A DNA stretch of 64,000 nucleotides from an uncultured Eubacteriales bacterium. GTDB lineage: Bacteria; Bacillota; Clostridia; Oscillospirales; Acutalibacteraceae. Where the stretch lies: assembly GCA_934476085.1 (NCBI GenBank), contig CAKSNE010000005.1:1-64000 (forward strand), written 5' to 3'. The notes under the pieces are model-generated. The model did not search any database and was not told where the DNA came from. It saw only the letters and a program-made list of their open reading frames with translations. Positions 25,171 through 33,799 of the stretch are shown here, one piece after another (position 1 is the stretch's first letter; each line of letters starts with the position of its first letter). Both the position numbers and the translations under genes were made by a program.

Positions 25171-25209
25171 AAAAAAGATCTTGAATTATATTAATTCAAG
25201 ACCTTTTTT
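25171..25209 (-). terminator. Terminator of the alcohol dehydrogenase gene
   Basis: 12-base arms (25177-25188 with 25192-25203, one G:T pair at the base) flanked by A and T runs; acts on the minus strand. Confidence 0.75.
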
Positions 25210-25242
25210 TAAAAATATGGAATCAGTCAAATTATCAATTAA

Positions 25243-26439
25243 TTAAAAGTCTACTTCAGTTCCGTAATATGTGCATTTGAACAACTCTGCCATAACTTCC
25301 GGTGTGATTTCTCTTGGGTTAGAACCTGTACAAGCATCACCAACAGCATTTTTAGCGATTTCATCAACTTTTGCTAAGAATTCAGATTCTTCAACGCCGA
25401 ACTCTTTAAGTGTATGAGGAATATTCATAGCTGTGTTCATATCATCAATAAGTTTGCAAAGACTTTCTGTTAATGCTTTATTGCTGTTACCAGGAAGACC
25501 GAGCATTCTTGCAATATCAGCGTATCTTTCGCTTGCTCTTTGATCATGAGCATTATATTTAATAACATATGGTAAGTAAATAGCATTTGCACAACCATGT
25601 GGAAGATGTTGATTAGCCATAGCACCTTCATGGAAAGCTGCACCTGTTTTATGTGCCATTGAGTGAACAATACCTAAAAGTGCATTTGAGAATGCCATAC
25701 CTGCAAGACATTGAGCGTCGTGCATTTGTGCTCTTGATTCTTTATTGCCTTTGTATGATGATGGTAAGTATGCAGTTACCATTTCAATTGCTTTCATAGC
25801 AAGAGCGTCTGTATAGTTGCAAGCAACAGTTGAAACATAAGCTTCGATAGCATGTGTCAAAGCGTCCATACCTGTATGTGCAACAAGTTTCTGTGGCATT
25901 GTTTGAGCAAGCTCAGGATCAACAATTGCAACATCAGGAGTAATATTAAAGTCAGCTAAAGGATATTTAATACCTTTAGAGTAATCTGTAATTACAGAGA
26001 AAGCTGTAACTTCTGTAGCTGTACCTGAAGTAGATGAAATAGCACAGAATTTAGCTTTTTGACGAAGAGTAGGGAAGTTAAATGGAACACAAAGTGATTC
26101 AAATGTAACATCAGGGTACTCATAGAAAGCCCACATAGCTTTTGCAGCATCAATAGGTGAGCCACCGCCAATAGCAACGATCCAATCAGGTTGGAACTCT
26201 TGCATTGCTTTTGCACCTTTCATAACTGTTTCTACAGATGGATCAGGTTCAACACCTTCAAAAAGTTGAACTTCCATTCCGGCTTCTTTTAAGTAGTTTA
26301 CTGCTTTGTCCAAAAAGCCAAATCTTTTCATTGAACCGCCGCCAACAACGACAATTGCTTTTTTACCTGTTAAAGTTTTGAGATTTTCCATAGCATTTTC
26401 GCCAAAGTAAACATCTCTTGGTAATGTAAATCTGCCCAT
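25243..26439 (-). CDS. Iron-containing alcohol dehydrogenase
   Basis: 398 aa group III (Fe) alcohol dehydrogenase, NAD(P)H-linked. NAD loop GGGSPIDAAK (about 97-106). Metal ligands are in the Asp region DVAIVDPEL, GMDALTHAIEAY, GIVHSMAHKTGAAFH and the later HGCANA. It resembles butanol/ethanol dehydrogenases of Clostridia and would regenerate NAD(P)+ during fermentation. Single gene with its own promoter and terminator. Substrate preference cannot be read from sequence. Confidence 0.93.
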   Translation of the reverse strand: MGRFTLPRDVYFGENAMENLKTLTGKKAIVVVGGGSMKRFGFLDKAVNYLKEAGMEVQLFEGVEPDPSVETVMKGAKAMQEFQPDWIVAIGGGSPIDAAKAMWAFYEYPDVTFESLCVPFNFPTLRQKAKFCAISSTSGTATEVTAFSVITDYSKGIKYPLADFNITPDVAIVDPELAQTMPQKLVAHTGMDALTHAIEAYVSTVACNYTDALAMKAIEMVTAYLPSSYKGNKESRAQMHDAQCLAGMAFSNALLGIVHSMAHKTGAAFHEGAMANQHLPHGCANAIYLPYVIKYNAHDQRASERYADIARMLGLPGNSNKALTESLCKLIDDMNTAMNIPHTLKEFGVEESEFLAKVDEIAKNAVGDACTGSNPREITPEVMAELFKCTYYGTEVDF

Positions 26440-26503
26440 AGTTTTTTCCTCCGATATTTTTAGGTTTTAAGTTTTTTTAGCGACTGTTTCGTCGTCTATC
26501 TTT

Positions 26504-26531
26504 AGTATATATCTATATATTTATTTGTAAA
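26504..26531 (-). promoter_or_regulatory. Promoter of the alcohol dehydrogenase gene
   Basis: Minus strand: TTTACA (26526-26531), 16-nt spacer, TATACT (26504-26509). The leader is about 60 nt. Confidence 0.6.
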
Positions 26532-26590
26532 ATAACTTTTTAGTTATGGTCCTATATCAGTTAAAACATAGAATTATAATATAAATGCAG

Positions 26591-26616
26591 AAAAAGCCCT
26601 ATATAAAGGGCTTTTT
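26591..26616 (-). terminator. Bidirectional terminator after sigK
   Basis: GCCCT / AGGGC core (26596-26600 with 26607-26611) extended by A/T runs on both sides. It lies about 110 nt past the sigK stop; nothing else was seen in the 288-nt gap between sigK and the alcohol dehydrogenase gene besides the promoter and this hairpin. Confidence 0.75.
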
Positions 26617-26727
26617 ACTTGTTATTAAATTAACAATGAATGTTCGTATTTCATAAAAAATTATAAAAATCAAGTAAAAAAATTAACAATAATTTTGACT
26701 ATTTTTCATAAATTATTTTATATTGGC

Positions 26728-27414
26728 TCAGTTTTTTAATTCATTATACATAATTTCAAGTGCTTTTTTTTCAATTCTTGAAACATATGAACGTGAAATA
26801 TTAAGTTTTTTCGCAATTTCTCTTTGAGTTAGTTCAGGATTTGAACCTAAACCATATCTTAGGACGATTATAGTTTTTTCACGCTCGTTTAATTTTTCAT
26901 TAATCACTTTATATAATTTTTCCGTTTTCAGTTTTAACTCAATATCATCTATAATATCCGAATTATCTGAGATTATATCTATTAATGACAGTGCATTTCC
27001 GTCTTTATCTATATCCACAGGATCTGACATATAGACATCATTATTTGTTTTTTTATTGCTTCTGAAAAACATTAAAATTTCGTTTTCAATACATCTTGAA
27101 GCGTAAGTTGAAAGCTTAGTCTTTTTTTCAGGAGTATATGAATTAATTGCTTTAATTAATCCGATTGTTCCTATTGAAATTAAATCATCTTGATCATAAC
27201 CTACTGAATAATATTTTTTTATTATGTGTGCAACAAGTCTTAGATTATGTTCGACTAATTTGTTTCTTGCTTTAATATCATTGTTATTAATAAATTGATC
27301 TAAATAGTATTTTTCTTCATCTTTTGAAAGTGCTTTTGGAAATTCAGTTGTTTGGTTGATATGTAACACCATAAAAATTGAATTCAAAGCTGATTTTAAT
27401 AATTCAAAAAGCAT
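26728..27414 (-). CDS. sigK: Sporulation sigma factor SigK
   Basis: 228 aa. Late mother-cell sigma factor. It has the pro-SigK layout: short hydrophobic N-terminus, FPKALSKDEE, then region 2 with ARNKLVEHNLRLVAHI and DLISIGTIGLIKAI, RCIENEIL, and region 4 with TQREIAKKLNISRSYVSRIEKKAL in two parts. The gene is continuous, so no skin-type element splits it. The hydrophobic first 20 residues probably form the removable pro-sequence. GAGGTGAT lies before the start, and a CATATAAT box (27442-27449, minus strand) resembles a sigma-E -10. Confidence 0.92.
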   Translation of the reverse strand: MLFELLKSALNSIFMVLHINQTTEFPKALSKDEEKYYLDQFINNNDIKARNKLVEHNLRLVAHIIKKYYSVGYDQDDLISIGTIGLIKAINSYTPEKKTKLSTYASRCIENEILMFFRSNKKTNNDVYMSDPVDIDKDGNALSLIDIISDNSDIIDDIELKLKTEKLYKVINEKLNEREKTIIVLRYGLGSNPELTQREIAKKLNISRSYVSRIEKKALEIMYNELKN

Positions 27415-27480
27415 TTACCAATCACCTCGTTTGTCTATAAAATTATATGTATAAAATGTTTGTACTTATTAAATTTTTTA

Positions 27481-27509
27481 TTGTATTAGCCTAAGAAATG
27501 TGTTATTAT
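27481..27509 (+). promoter_or_regulatory. Promoter of the NTP_transf_5 operon
   Basis: TTGTAT (27481-27486), 17-nt spacer, TATTAT (27504-27509), 22 nt before the start codon. Confidence 0.5.
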
Positions 27510-27531
27510 ATTATGGTGTGGTGGTGAAATA

Positions 27532-28737
27532 ATGAATACTTTAACTCAAGAGGAAAAAGTTGTTTTACAATTAGTTAATAATGGTATCAACGGTTGCAAT
27601 AAAGAATTAAATTTTGAAAATTGCGATTATTCTAAGGTTTTTAAAATTATTGATCTTCATTCTGTAAATATGATTGCTTTTGAGGGAACTAAAGGCATTA
27701 TAGATAAGCTACCTAATGCTATTTATACAAAATGGATGTATCAGGCGAGCAGAAAATTATCTAAGCGTGAGTGCATTATTGATGTGCAAAAGAGATTGAC
27801 TGAGATTCTTGAAAAAAATAATATTAAGTATTTTGTTTTTAAAGGATTATGTTCTTCATCATACTATAATAAACCTGAACTTCGTGAATGCGGCGACGTT
27901 GATTTTCTTGTTGATATAAATGACTTTGATAAATGCGATGAATTGTTAATCAATTCCGGTTTTAATGCTAAGCAAAAAAAAGATATAAAGCATTGGAACT
28001 ATGTATATGACGGTATTGAAGTTGAAATGCATCATCAATTTTGGGAAATGCCAAACACAAATTCCGCTGATTTTATTAAAGGTGTACTTGATAATGCTAT
28101 TAACAATGTTAAAGTGTACCAATATGAAAACTATAATTTTTACGGACCCGGTGTTGTAGAACACAGTTTAATTTTAATTTTACATATAATTAATCATATT
28201 CAAAAGGGCGGAATCGGACTTCGTCATATATGTGATTTTGCTGTTTTTATGTCCAGCGATGATTTTAAAAATAATTACAATGATATAATTAATATTTATA
28301 AATCAGGTGGCATTTTAAAAATAGCAAGTATTATCGGTTCAATATCAAATAAATACTTAGGCAGTCCTTATTATGATTTTCTTAAAGATGTTGATGAGTC
28401 ATTGGTTGAAGGTTTTTTGAATGATGTTATGAAAAGCGGAAATTTTGGCATTTTGTCAAAAGATATTTATCAAAGCAGTGATTTGTTTACATTGAATGGT
28501 ACTGAGAATAATTTTTTTAAAAAAATTACAACTTTTTTAAAGAGACATTGGAAACTTTGTGAAAAACATAGGTTTTTATTGCCTATCGCACCGTTTTATA
28601 TAGTTTTTAGATCAATTTTTAATATGATTAGAGGGAAAAGACCAAAGGTAAATGTTTTAAAATTCACAAAAAGCGGTCTTGTAAGGTCAAAACTATATAA
28701 AAATCTTGAAATTTTTAAGGATAATGACGATGAATAA
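27532..28737 (+). CDS. Uncharacterised nucleotidyltransferase (NTP_transf_5 type)
   Basis: 401 aa. The segment VFKGLCSSSYY followed by RECGDVDFLVD (about 122-132) is the NTP_transf_5 version of the polymerase-beta-like nucleotidyltransferase site; two Asp residues are metal-ligand candidates. The C-terminal half is helical. The reaction is unknown. Members of this family are found in kinase-type lasso-peptide clusters; here the HPr-kinase-like and PqqD-like genes are 17 kb upstream. It overlaps the CPBP gene by 8 nt and heads a run ending with ychF. Confidence 0.78.
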   Translation: MNTLTQEEKVVLQLVNNGINGCNKELNFENCDYSKVFKIIDLHSVNMIAFEGTKGIIDKLPNAIYTKWMYQASRKLSKRECIIDVQKRLTEILEKNNIKYFVFKGLCSSSYYNKPELRECGDVDFLVDINDFDKCDELLINSGFNAKQKKDIKHWNYVYDGIEVEMHHQFWEMPNTNSADFIKGVLDNAINNVKVYQYENYNFYGPGVVEHSLILILHIINHIQKGGIGLRHICDFAVFMSSDDFKNNYNDIINIYKSGGILKIASIIGSISNKYLGSPYYDFLKDVDESLVEGFLNDVMKSGNFGILSKDIYQSSDLFTLNGTENNFFKKITTFLKRHWKLCEKHRFLLPIAPFYIVFRSIFNMIRGKRPKVNVLKFTKSGLVRSKLYKNLEIFKDNDDE

Positions 28738-29683
28738 TATTAGTAAATTAGAGAAAAAAGATTTATTTAAAGCCAGTCTTTTTATTGGAATATCTTTGAT
28801 TGTAATTTTAACATTAAGTAATGTTATTACTGGAGTTGTTCAAGCGGTTTTGTTGCTTTTTGGTTACTCATCAAGTGAAATAAATGATTTTTTCTTTGAT
28901 ACATGGACAGGTTATTTATATAATACAGTAGTTTCTGCAATTGTTTATACATTACCGTTTTTGTTTGTTAAAATAATAAACAAAAAACCTGTTTATGAAA
29001 CTTGTTCTTTTAACAGCCCAAATAACAATTTATCCGTTTATTGTATTGGATTTGTTATTGGATTAGCAATGGTTGCAAATATTGTTACTACTGTTTTAAA
29101 TAATTTTTTTGCTACTTATTTTGATTATCAAGCAGTTCAACAATCAATAGGAGATAATTCATATTCAGGTGTTTTCGAATTTGTTTTTACACTTGTTAAT
29201 ATTGCTGTTTTTCCGGCTCTTATTGAAGAATTTGCATTTAGAGGTATTATTTTAGGAACATTAAGAAAGTATGGCGATATGCCGGCTATTTTGTTTTCGG
29301 CAACAATTTTTGCTTTATTCCATGGCAATTTTGTTCAGATACCTTTTGCATTTATAGTTGGTATAGGACTTGGTCTGACTGTTGTTATTACTAATTCAAT
29401 TTGGCCTGCTATAGTAGCTCATTTTTTGAATAATGCTTTAGCGGTAGTTATCAACTATTTTTCGATTAATTCTGCAATTATATCATTATTAATATTTGCT
29501 TTAGTTATTGCTATCGGAATAATTTCATTAGTTTTTTTGATTATTAAGAAAGCTTTTAGAAATATAAAAAAATGTTCATCATCTTTAAGCCCTTTTTCAA
29601 GATTTTTAAGAATGTTTTATTCGCCTACAACTTTGATTTATGTTGCTATTATGTTAATAGTAGCGTATTTTAATAAGGCTTAG
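28730..29683 (+). CDS. CPBP-family intramembrane protease (Abi-like)
   Basis: 317 aa, about eight predicted helices. The motif EEFAFRG supplies the EExxxR residues, followed by FALFHGNF (His) and HFLNN. These are the three conserved CPBP (CAAX protease and bacteriocin-processing) boxes. The ATG at 28730 is chosen for its spacing from AAGG; 28724 is an alternative. Such proteins take part in bacteriocin immunity or membrane proteolysis; the substrate is unknown. Overlaps the nucleotidyltransferase gene, suggesting coupling. Confidence 0.88.
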   Translation: MNNISKLEKKDLFKASLFIGISLIVILTLSNVITGVVQAVLLLFGYSSSEINDFFFDTWTGYLYNTVVSAIVYTLPFLFVKIINKKPVYETCSFNSPNNNLSVYCIGFVIGLAMVANIVTTVLNNFFATYFDYQAVQQSIGDNSYSGVFEFVFTLVNIAVFPALIEEFAFRGIILGTLRKYGDMPAILFSATIFALFHGNFVQIPFAFIVGIGLGLTVVITNSIWPAIVAHFLNNALAVVINYFSINSAIISLLIFALVIAIGIISLVFLIIKKAFRNIKKCSSSLSPFSRFLRMFYSPTTLIYVAIMLIVAYFNKA

Positions 29684-29688
29684 AGTAT

Positions 29689-30132
29689 ATGAATTATAAT
29701 TATTTTATGAGCGAAGCTTTAAAGCTTGCAAAAATTAGTTTTGATGAAAACGAAGTGCCGGTTGGTGCGGTAATTGTTAAAAATAATAAAATCATCGGTA
29801 AAGGTCGAAATAGGCGAGAGCAGCTAAAAAATGCCTTATCTCACGCTGAAATTGAAGCAATAAACGATGCTTGTGAAAATTTGCGTTCATGGAGATTAGA
29901 CGGCTGTGATATGTATGTTACATTGGAGCCTTGTCCTATGTGTGCCGGTGCTATAATTAATGCAAGAATTAATAAAGTTATTTATGGAGCAAAAGATGAG
30001 AGTATGGGTGCTGTTAGATCAAATATTTCTATGTTTGATCTTGATTTTAACTTTCGTCCAAAAGTTGTTTCTTCTGTTTTAGAAGAAGAGTGTTCAAGAA
30101 TTTTGAGTGACTTTTTTAAATCACTTAGATAA
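29689..30132 (+). CDS. tadA: tRNA adenosine(34) deaminase
   Basis: Converts A34 to inosine in tRNA-Arg(ACG). 147 aa with zinc ligands in HAEIEA (catalytic Glu) and PCPMCAG, the standard deaminase pair. The surrounding GKGRNRREQLKNALSHAE in part and the C-terminal NHRP-like FNFRPKVV fit TadA. It begins 5 nt after the CPBP gene with a weak ribosome-binding site and precedes ychF by 29 nt. Confidence 0.94.
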   Translation: MNYNYFMSEALKLAKISFDENEVPVGAVIVKNNKIIGKGRNRREQLKNALSHAEIEAINDACENLRSWRLDGCDMYVTLEPCPMCAGAIINARINKVIYGAKDESMGAVRSNISMFDLDFNFRPKVVSSVLEEECSRILSDFFKSLR

Positions 30133-30161
30133 TAGATTATTTTTTAAAGGAAGATTATTAA

Positions 30162-31256
30162 ATGAAGTTAGGAATTGTAGGATTACCGAATGTAGGTAAA
30201 TCAACGCTATTTAATGCAATTACAAATGCAGGTGCTTCTGCTGCAAACTATCCGTTTTGCACTATTGAGCCAAATGTGGGTATGGTTTGCGTGCCTGATG
30301 AACGCTTGGATAAATTAGCTGAGCTTTTTCAACCTGATAAAGTTACACCTGCTGTAATAGAATTTGTTGATATCGCAGGCTTAGTGCGTGGTGCATCAAA
30401 GGGTGAAGGTTTAGGAAATAAATTTTTGTCTCATATTCGTGAAGTAGATGCCGTTGTACATGTTGTAAGATGTTTTGAAAATAATGATATTGTTCATGTA
30501 GACGGTTCTATTGATCCAAAGAGAGATATTGAAACAATTAACTTAGAGCTTATCTTCTCTGATATTGAAATGGTAGAGAGAAGAAGAGATAAATCAATGA
30601 AATTATTAAAAGGTGATAAGTCTTTACAAAAAGAAGTTGACTTTTTAAACAGATTAATTTCCCATTTAGAAGACGGAAAGCCTGCACGTTCTATTGATAT
30701 GGATGAAGATGAACAAGAAATCTTAAAAACAATAGCATTGCTTTCTTCAAAACCTGTTATTTATGCTTGTAATATGAGTGAAGATGACTTTGTTTCCGGA
30801 ATTAACGAAAATGAAAGATTTAAAACTGTTAAAGAAATTGCTGAGTCTGAGCATGCAGGTGTATTGCCGATTTGTGCTGAACTCGAAGCACAGTTAGCTG
30901 ATATGGACAAAGAAGAAAAGGAAATGTTTTTACAAGAATTAAATCTTTCAAGCTCCGGTCTTGATAGATTGATAAAAGAATGCTATTCTCTTTTGGGATT
31001 AATTTCTTATCTTACTGCAGGAAAACCGGAAGTTAGAGCTTGGACAATTAAAAAAGGTACAAAAGCTCCGGCTGCAGCAGGTGTTATTCATACTGATTTT
31101 GAAAAAGGTTTTATCCGTGCAGAAGTTGTTTCCTACGAAGATTTAATTGAGTTAGGATCAATGGCTGCCGCTAGAGAAAAAGGTGTTCTTCGCAGCGAAG
31201 GAAAAGAATATGTTATGAATGACGGCGATGTTGTGCATTTCTTGTTTAATGTATGA
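30162..31256 (+). CDS. ychF: YchF/OLA1-type P-loop NTPase
   Basis: 364 aa ribosome-associated Obg-family ATPase. G1 GLPNVGKST (about 6-14), DIAGLVRGASKGEGLGN, the atypical G4 (YACNMSE in place of NKxD) that gives ATP preference, and a C-terminal TGS domain (AWTIKKGT, IHTDFEKGFIRAEV). AAAGGAAG precedes the ATG. It is the last gene before the cps promoter. Confidence 0.96.
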   Translation: MKLGIVGLPNVGKSTLFNAITNAGASAANYPFCTIEPNVGMVCVPDERLDKLAELFQPDKVTPAVIEFVDIAGLVRGASKGEGLGNKFLSHIREVDAVVHVVRCFENNDIVHVDGSIDPKRDIETINLELIFSDIEMVERRRDKSMKLLKGDKSLQKEVDFLNRLISHLEDGKPARSIDMDEDEQEILKTIALLSSKPVIYACNMSEDDFVSGINENERFKTVKEIAESEHAGVLPICAELEAQLADMDKEEKEMFLQELNLSSSGLDRLIKECYSLLGLISYLTAGKPEVRAWTIKKGTKAPAAAGVIHTDFEKGFIRAEVVSYEDLIELGSMAAAREKGVLRSEGKEYVMNDGDVVHFLFNV

Positions 31257-31260
31257 TTAA

Positions 31261-31289
31261 TTGACTTTTAAAAGTTTATGATGTATAAT
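31261..31289 (+). promoter_or_regulatory. Promoter of the cpsC-cpsD-cpsB-like genes
   Basis: TTGACT (31261-31266), 17-nt spacer, TATAAT (31284-31289), directly after the ychF stop. Confidence 0.78.
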
Positions 31290-31318
31290 ATCATAGATGC
31301 ATTATAGGAGGAAAGATA

Positions 31319-32005
31319 ATGGAAATCGATTTAATACAATTAGCAAAGTTACTAATTAAAAAAGCGTGGATAATAATTTTATCTGCAGTTATTTGTGCGG
31401 CAATTGCATTTGGCTACAGCCACTACTTTTTAAAGCCACTTTACACTTCAACTTCAAGAATTTACATAAACAACTCTTCTGTTGAAGGCTATGAGAATAA
31501 AGTTACAGCTTCAGATATTTCTGCTGCTGAATCTCTTGTAAACAATGTTGTGGCTATTATTAAAAGTGAAACAGTTATTAATGCTGTTTATGATGATATC
31601 GGAAAAGAATTAGGTATTTCATCACCTTCCAAAATCAAAAATATGCTTGATGCTTCGGTAGTTACAGATACCGTAATGGTTGATATTTCGATTGAAACAA
31701 CCGATCCTGAAAAATCTCAGAAACTTTGTGAATCTTTTGTAAAGGTAGCACAAAAGAGAATAGAAGAAATTATTGAAAAATCAGGTGTATCTGTTGTTGA
31801 TGAACCAAACTTGCCTGAAGGTAAGTCTTTTCCAATTACTAAAAACTATGTATTGGTAGGCTTATTAATTGGCTTAGTTTTATCGGCAGCAATTATTATA
31901 ATTTCTGATATTATAGATTCAAGAATTTCTTCTGCTCAAGATTTTGAAGAAAACTTCCCTGATATTCCTGTTATAGGTATTATTCCAAAAATGGAGGAAA
32001 AATAA
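31319..32005 (+). CDS. Wzz/CpsC-like polysaccharide co-polymerase
   Basis: 228 aa with two membrane helices (about 19-39 and 176-198) flanking an outer Wzz domain, and a Pro-containing stretch before the second helix (VVDEPNLPEGKSFP). This is the CpsC/CapA/YveK adaptor that activates a separate tyrosine kinase. AGGAGG precedes the ATG. The kinase gene follows 2 nt after the stop. Confidence 0.88.
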   Translation: MEIDLIQLAKLLIKKAWIIILSAVICAAIAFGYSHYFLKPLYTSTSRIYINNSSVEGYENKVTASDISAAESLVNNVVAIIKSETVINAVYDDIGKELGISSPSKIKNMLDASVVTDTVMVDISIETTDPEKSQKLCESFVKVAQKRIEEIIEKSGVSVVDEPNLPEGKSFPITKNYVLVGLLIGLVLSAAIIIISDIIDSRISSAQDFEENFPDIPVIGIIPKMEEK

Positions 32006-32007
32006 TT

Positions 32008-32745
32008 ATGGCTAAAAAAATAATTAATCAGTATTCACCTAAAGCAATAATTAGTGATGAGTCTCCATTTGCAATGGTTGAGGCTTATAAAGCAGCAAGA
32101 ACAAGTTTAATGTTTATTCTTGATTCTGAAGCTACAAAGAAAAATTCTATTGTTTTCACAAGTTATTCTCCTATGGAAGGTAAATCTACAGTTACTTTGA
32201 ATTTGGCAATTACATTTTCACAAATCGGTGCTAAAGTATTAGTTATTGATGCTGATATGAGAAAACCTTCTCTTGAAAAATATTTAGATATTAAAGTTGA
32301 TAAGGGATTAGCTGATATATTAAGCAGTGATAAAGTTGATTATAAAGATTGCATCGTTGATACAAAAACAGAAAATTTGTATTTATTACCTGCAGGTAAT
32401 ATTCCTCCTAATCCAACTGAACTTTTAATTTCTGAAAAAACGGAAAAATTATTAGAAGAATTATCACCTGAATATGATTACATTTTCATTGACTCTCCAC
32501 CGCTTGGACTTGTTACTGACGCTGCTATTTTAGGGTCAAAAACCGAAGGTATTATAAATATTGTTAATTGTGAAAAATCAAAAAGTGCTGACATTTCTTC
32601 AATTAAATCCAGTCTTGAACAAGCCAATATTAAATTGATCGGCAGTATCATAAACAATGTTGAATTAGATATCGGTAAAAGAAGTAACTATAACAGCAGT
32701 TATTACTATAGCAATTCTCAATTAAGTGAGAAAAAGGAAAAATAA
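32008..32745 (+). CDS. CpsD/CapB-like bacterial tyrosine kinase
   Basis: 245 aa BY-kinase. Walker A SPMEGKST, Walker A' VLVIDADMRKP and Walker B FIDSPPLG are present. The C-terminus has a Tyr cluster (NYNSSYYYSN) for autophosphorylation. It works with the co-polymerase upstream to control polysaccharide chain length and export. The three-gene module is complete, but no glycosyltransferase, flippase or polymerase lies nearby. Confidence 0.9.
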   Translation: MAKKIINQYSPKAIISDESPFAMVEAYKAARTSLMFILDSEATKKNSIVFTSYSPMEGKSTVTLNLAITFSQIGAKVLVIDADMRKPSLEKYLDIKVDKGLADILSSDKVDYKDCIVDTKTENLYLLPAGNIPPNPTELLISEKTEKLLEELSPEYDYIFIDSPPLGLVTDAAILGSKTEGIINIVNCEKSKSADISSIKSSLEQANIKLIGSIINNVELDIGKRSNYNSSYYYSNSQLSEKKEK

Positions 32746-32758
32746 ACTAATATTAAAA

Positions 32759-33427
32759 ATGATTGATTTTCACGCACATATATTACCAAAAGCAGATCAT
32801 GGAAGCGACAGTATCGAAACTTCTCTTTTTCAAATTAATTCGGCAAAAGCAGCAGGCATTGATACAATTGTTGCTACTCCTCATTTTTATATAAATAATG
32901 ACGACATTGATTCCTTTTTAGCTCGTCGAGAAACAGCTTTTCAGTCTTTATTAAAAGCAATTAATGAACTTAATATTGATATTAAAATTGTTAAGGCAGC
33001 TGAAGTTACATTAATGGTTGATTTATTATCAATTGATGATTTATCTCCGCTTTGCATTGAAGGCACAAATTATATGTTGCTTGAAATGCCTATGAATGTT
33101 GTTTGGACTTCTTGGCATTATGAAGCGGTTGATGAAATTATTAAACGCGGAATTAAACCAATAATTGCTCATATTAACAGATATCAATATTTTTATGTAA
33201 AAAAACTTTTTGATAAAGATGTTTTATTTCAAATAAATGTTGAATCGTTTGATAAATTTTCAACTAGAAGAAATAATAAAAGACTATATAAATTAGGCCA
33301 TATTGATTTAATCGGTTCTGATATTCACGAAAGATCGATTGTTTATACTAAATGGCTAAAATATCAAAAAAGATATTCAAAAATGTTTGAACACTTTAAT
33401 GAAAATGCAAATAAAATTTTATATTAA
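32759..33427 (+). CDS. CpsB/YwqE-like PHP-type tyrosine phosphatase
   Basis: 222 aa from the ATG at 32759, which gives the family start MIDFHAHILP. Metal-binding His and Asp residues are in DFHAH, ADHGSD, TPHFY, HINRY and GSDIHER. It should dephosphorylate the CpsD-like kinase. The ribosome-binding site is weak: AAGGA lies 20 nt upstream, inside the end of cpsD. A GTG at 32726 is the less likely alternative. Confidence 0.88.
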   Translation: MIDFHAHILPKADHGSDSIETSLFQINSAKAAGIDTIVATPHFYINNDDIDSFLARRETAFQSLLKAINELNIDIKIVKAAEVTLMVDLLSIDDLSPLCIEGTNYMLLEMPMNVVWTSWHYEAVDEIIKRGIKPIIAHINRYQYFYVKKLFDKDVLFQINVESFDKFSTRRNNKRLYKLGHIDLIGSDIHERSIVYTKWLKYQKRYSKMFEHFNENANKILY

Positions 33428-33457
33428 AAAAACACCTTTTTAAAAAGGTGTTTTTTT
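33424..33457 (+). terminator. Terminator of the cps-like operon
   Basis: CACCTTT / AAAGGTG stem (33433-33450) between A and T runs, starting at the phosphatase stop. Confidence 0.82.
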
Positions 33458-33502
33458 AATATAACTAAACATAATATTTAATAAATAATATAATAAGAAA
33501 GT

Positions 33503-33799
33503 ATGATTTGCTTGATTAATATTAATTCATTATTTGATAAAGAGATTATTTCAATAGTAGATGGTGCAAGAATGGGTGACATTAAAGATATTCAATTTAA
33601 TGAAACAACCGGAGAAATAACTGCTCTTATAATCTCGGGCAGATTTCGTCTTTTTGGTTTTTTCGGTAGAAAAGAGAGAAGTGTTGTACCCTGGAAAAAT
33701 GTTAGAGTAATAGGAGAAGAAACTATTTTAGTTGACAGTTTTATTCAAGAAGAAAATAAAAAAGAATCTAAAAGCATTATAAAAGCTTTTTTAAGTTAA
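33503..33799 (+). CDS. YlmC/YmxH-family PRC-barrel protein
   Basis: 98 aa with one PRC-barrel: VDGARMGDIKDIQFNETTG and RKERSVVPWKNV match the sporulation-associated YlmC/YmxH family. Role unknown; widely present in spore-formers. The ribosome-binding site is poor, and a TATAAT (33489-33494) lies only 8 nt before the ATG, so promoter and start are uncertain. Its stop codon overlaps the stop of the convergent pseudouridine synthase gene. Confidence 0.78.
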   Translation: MICLININSLFDKEIISIVDGARMGDIKDIQFNETTGEITALIISGRFRLFGFFGRKERSVVPWKNVRVIGEETILVDSFIQEENKKESKSIIKAFLS

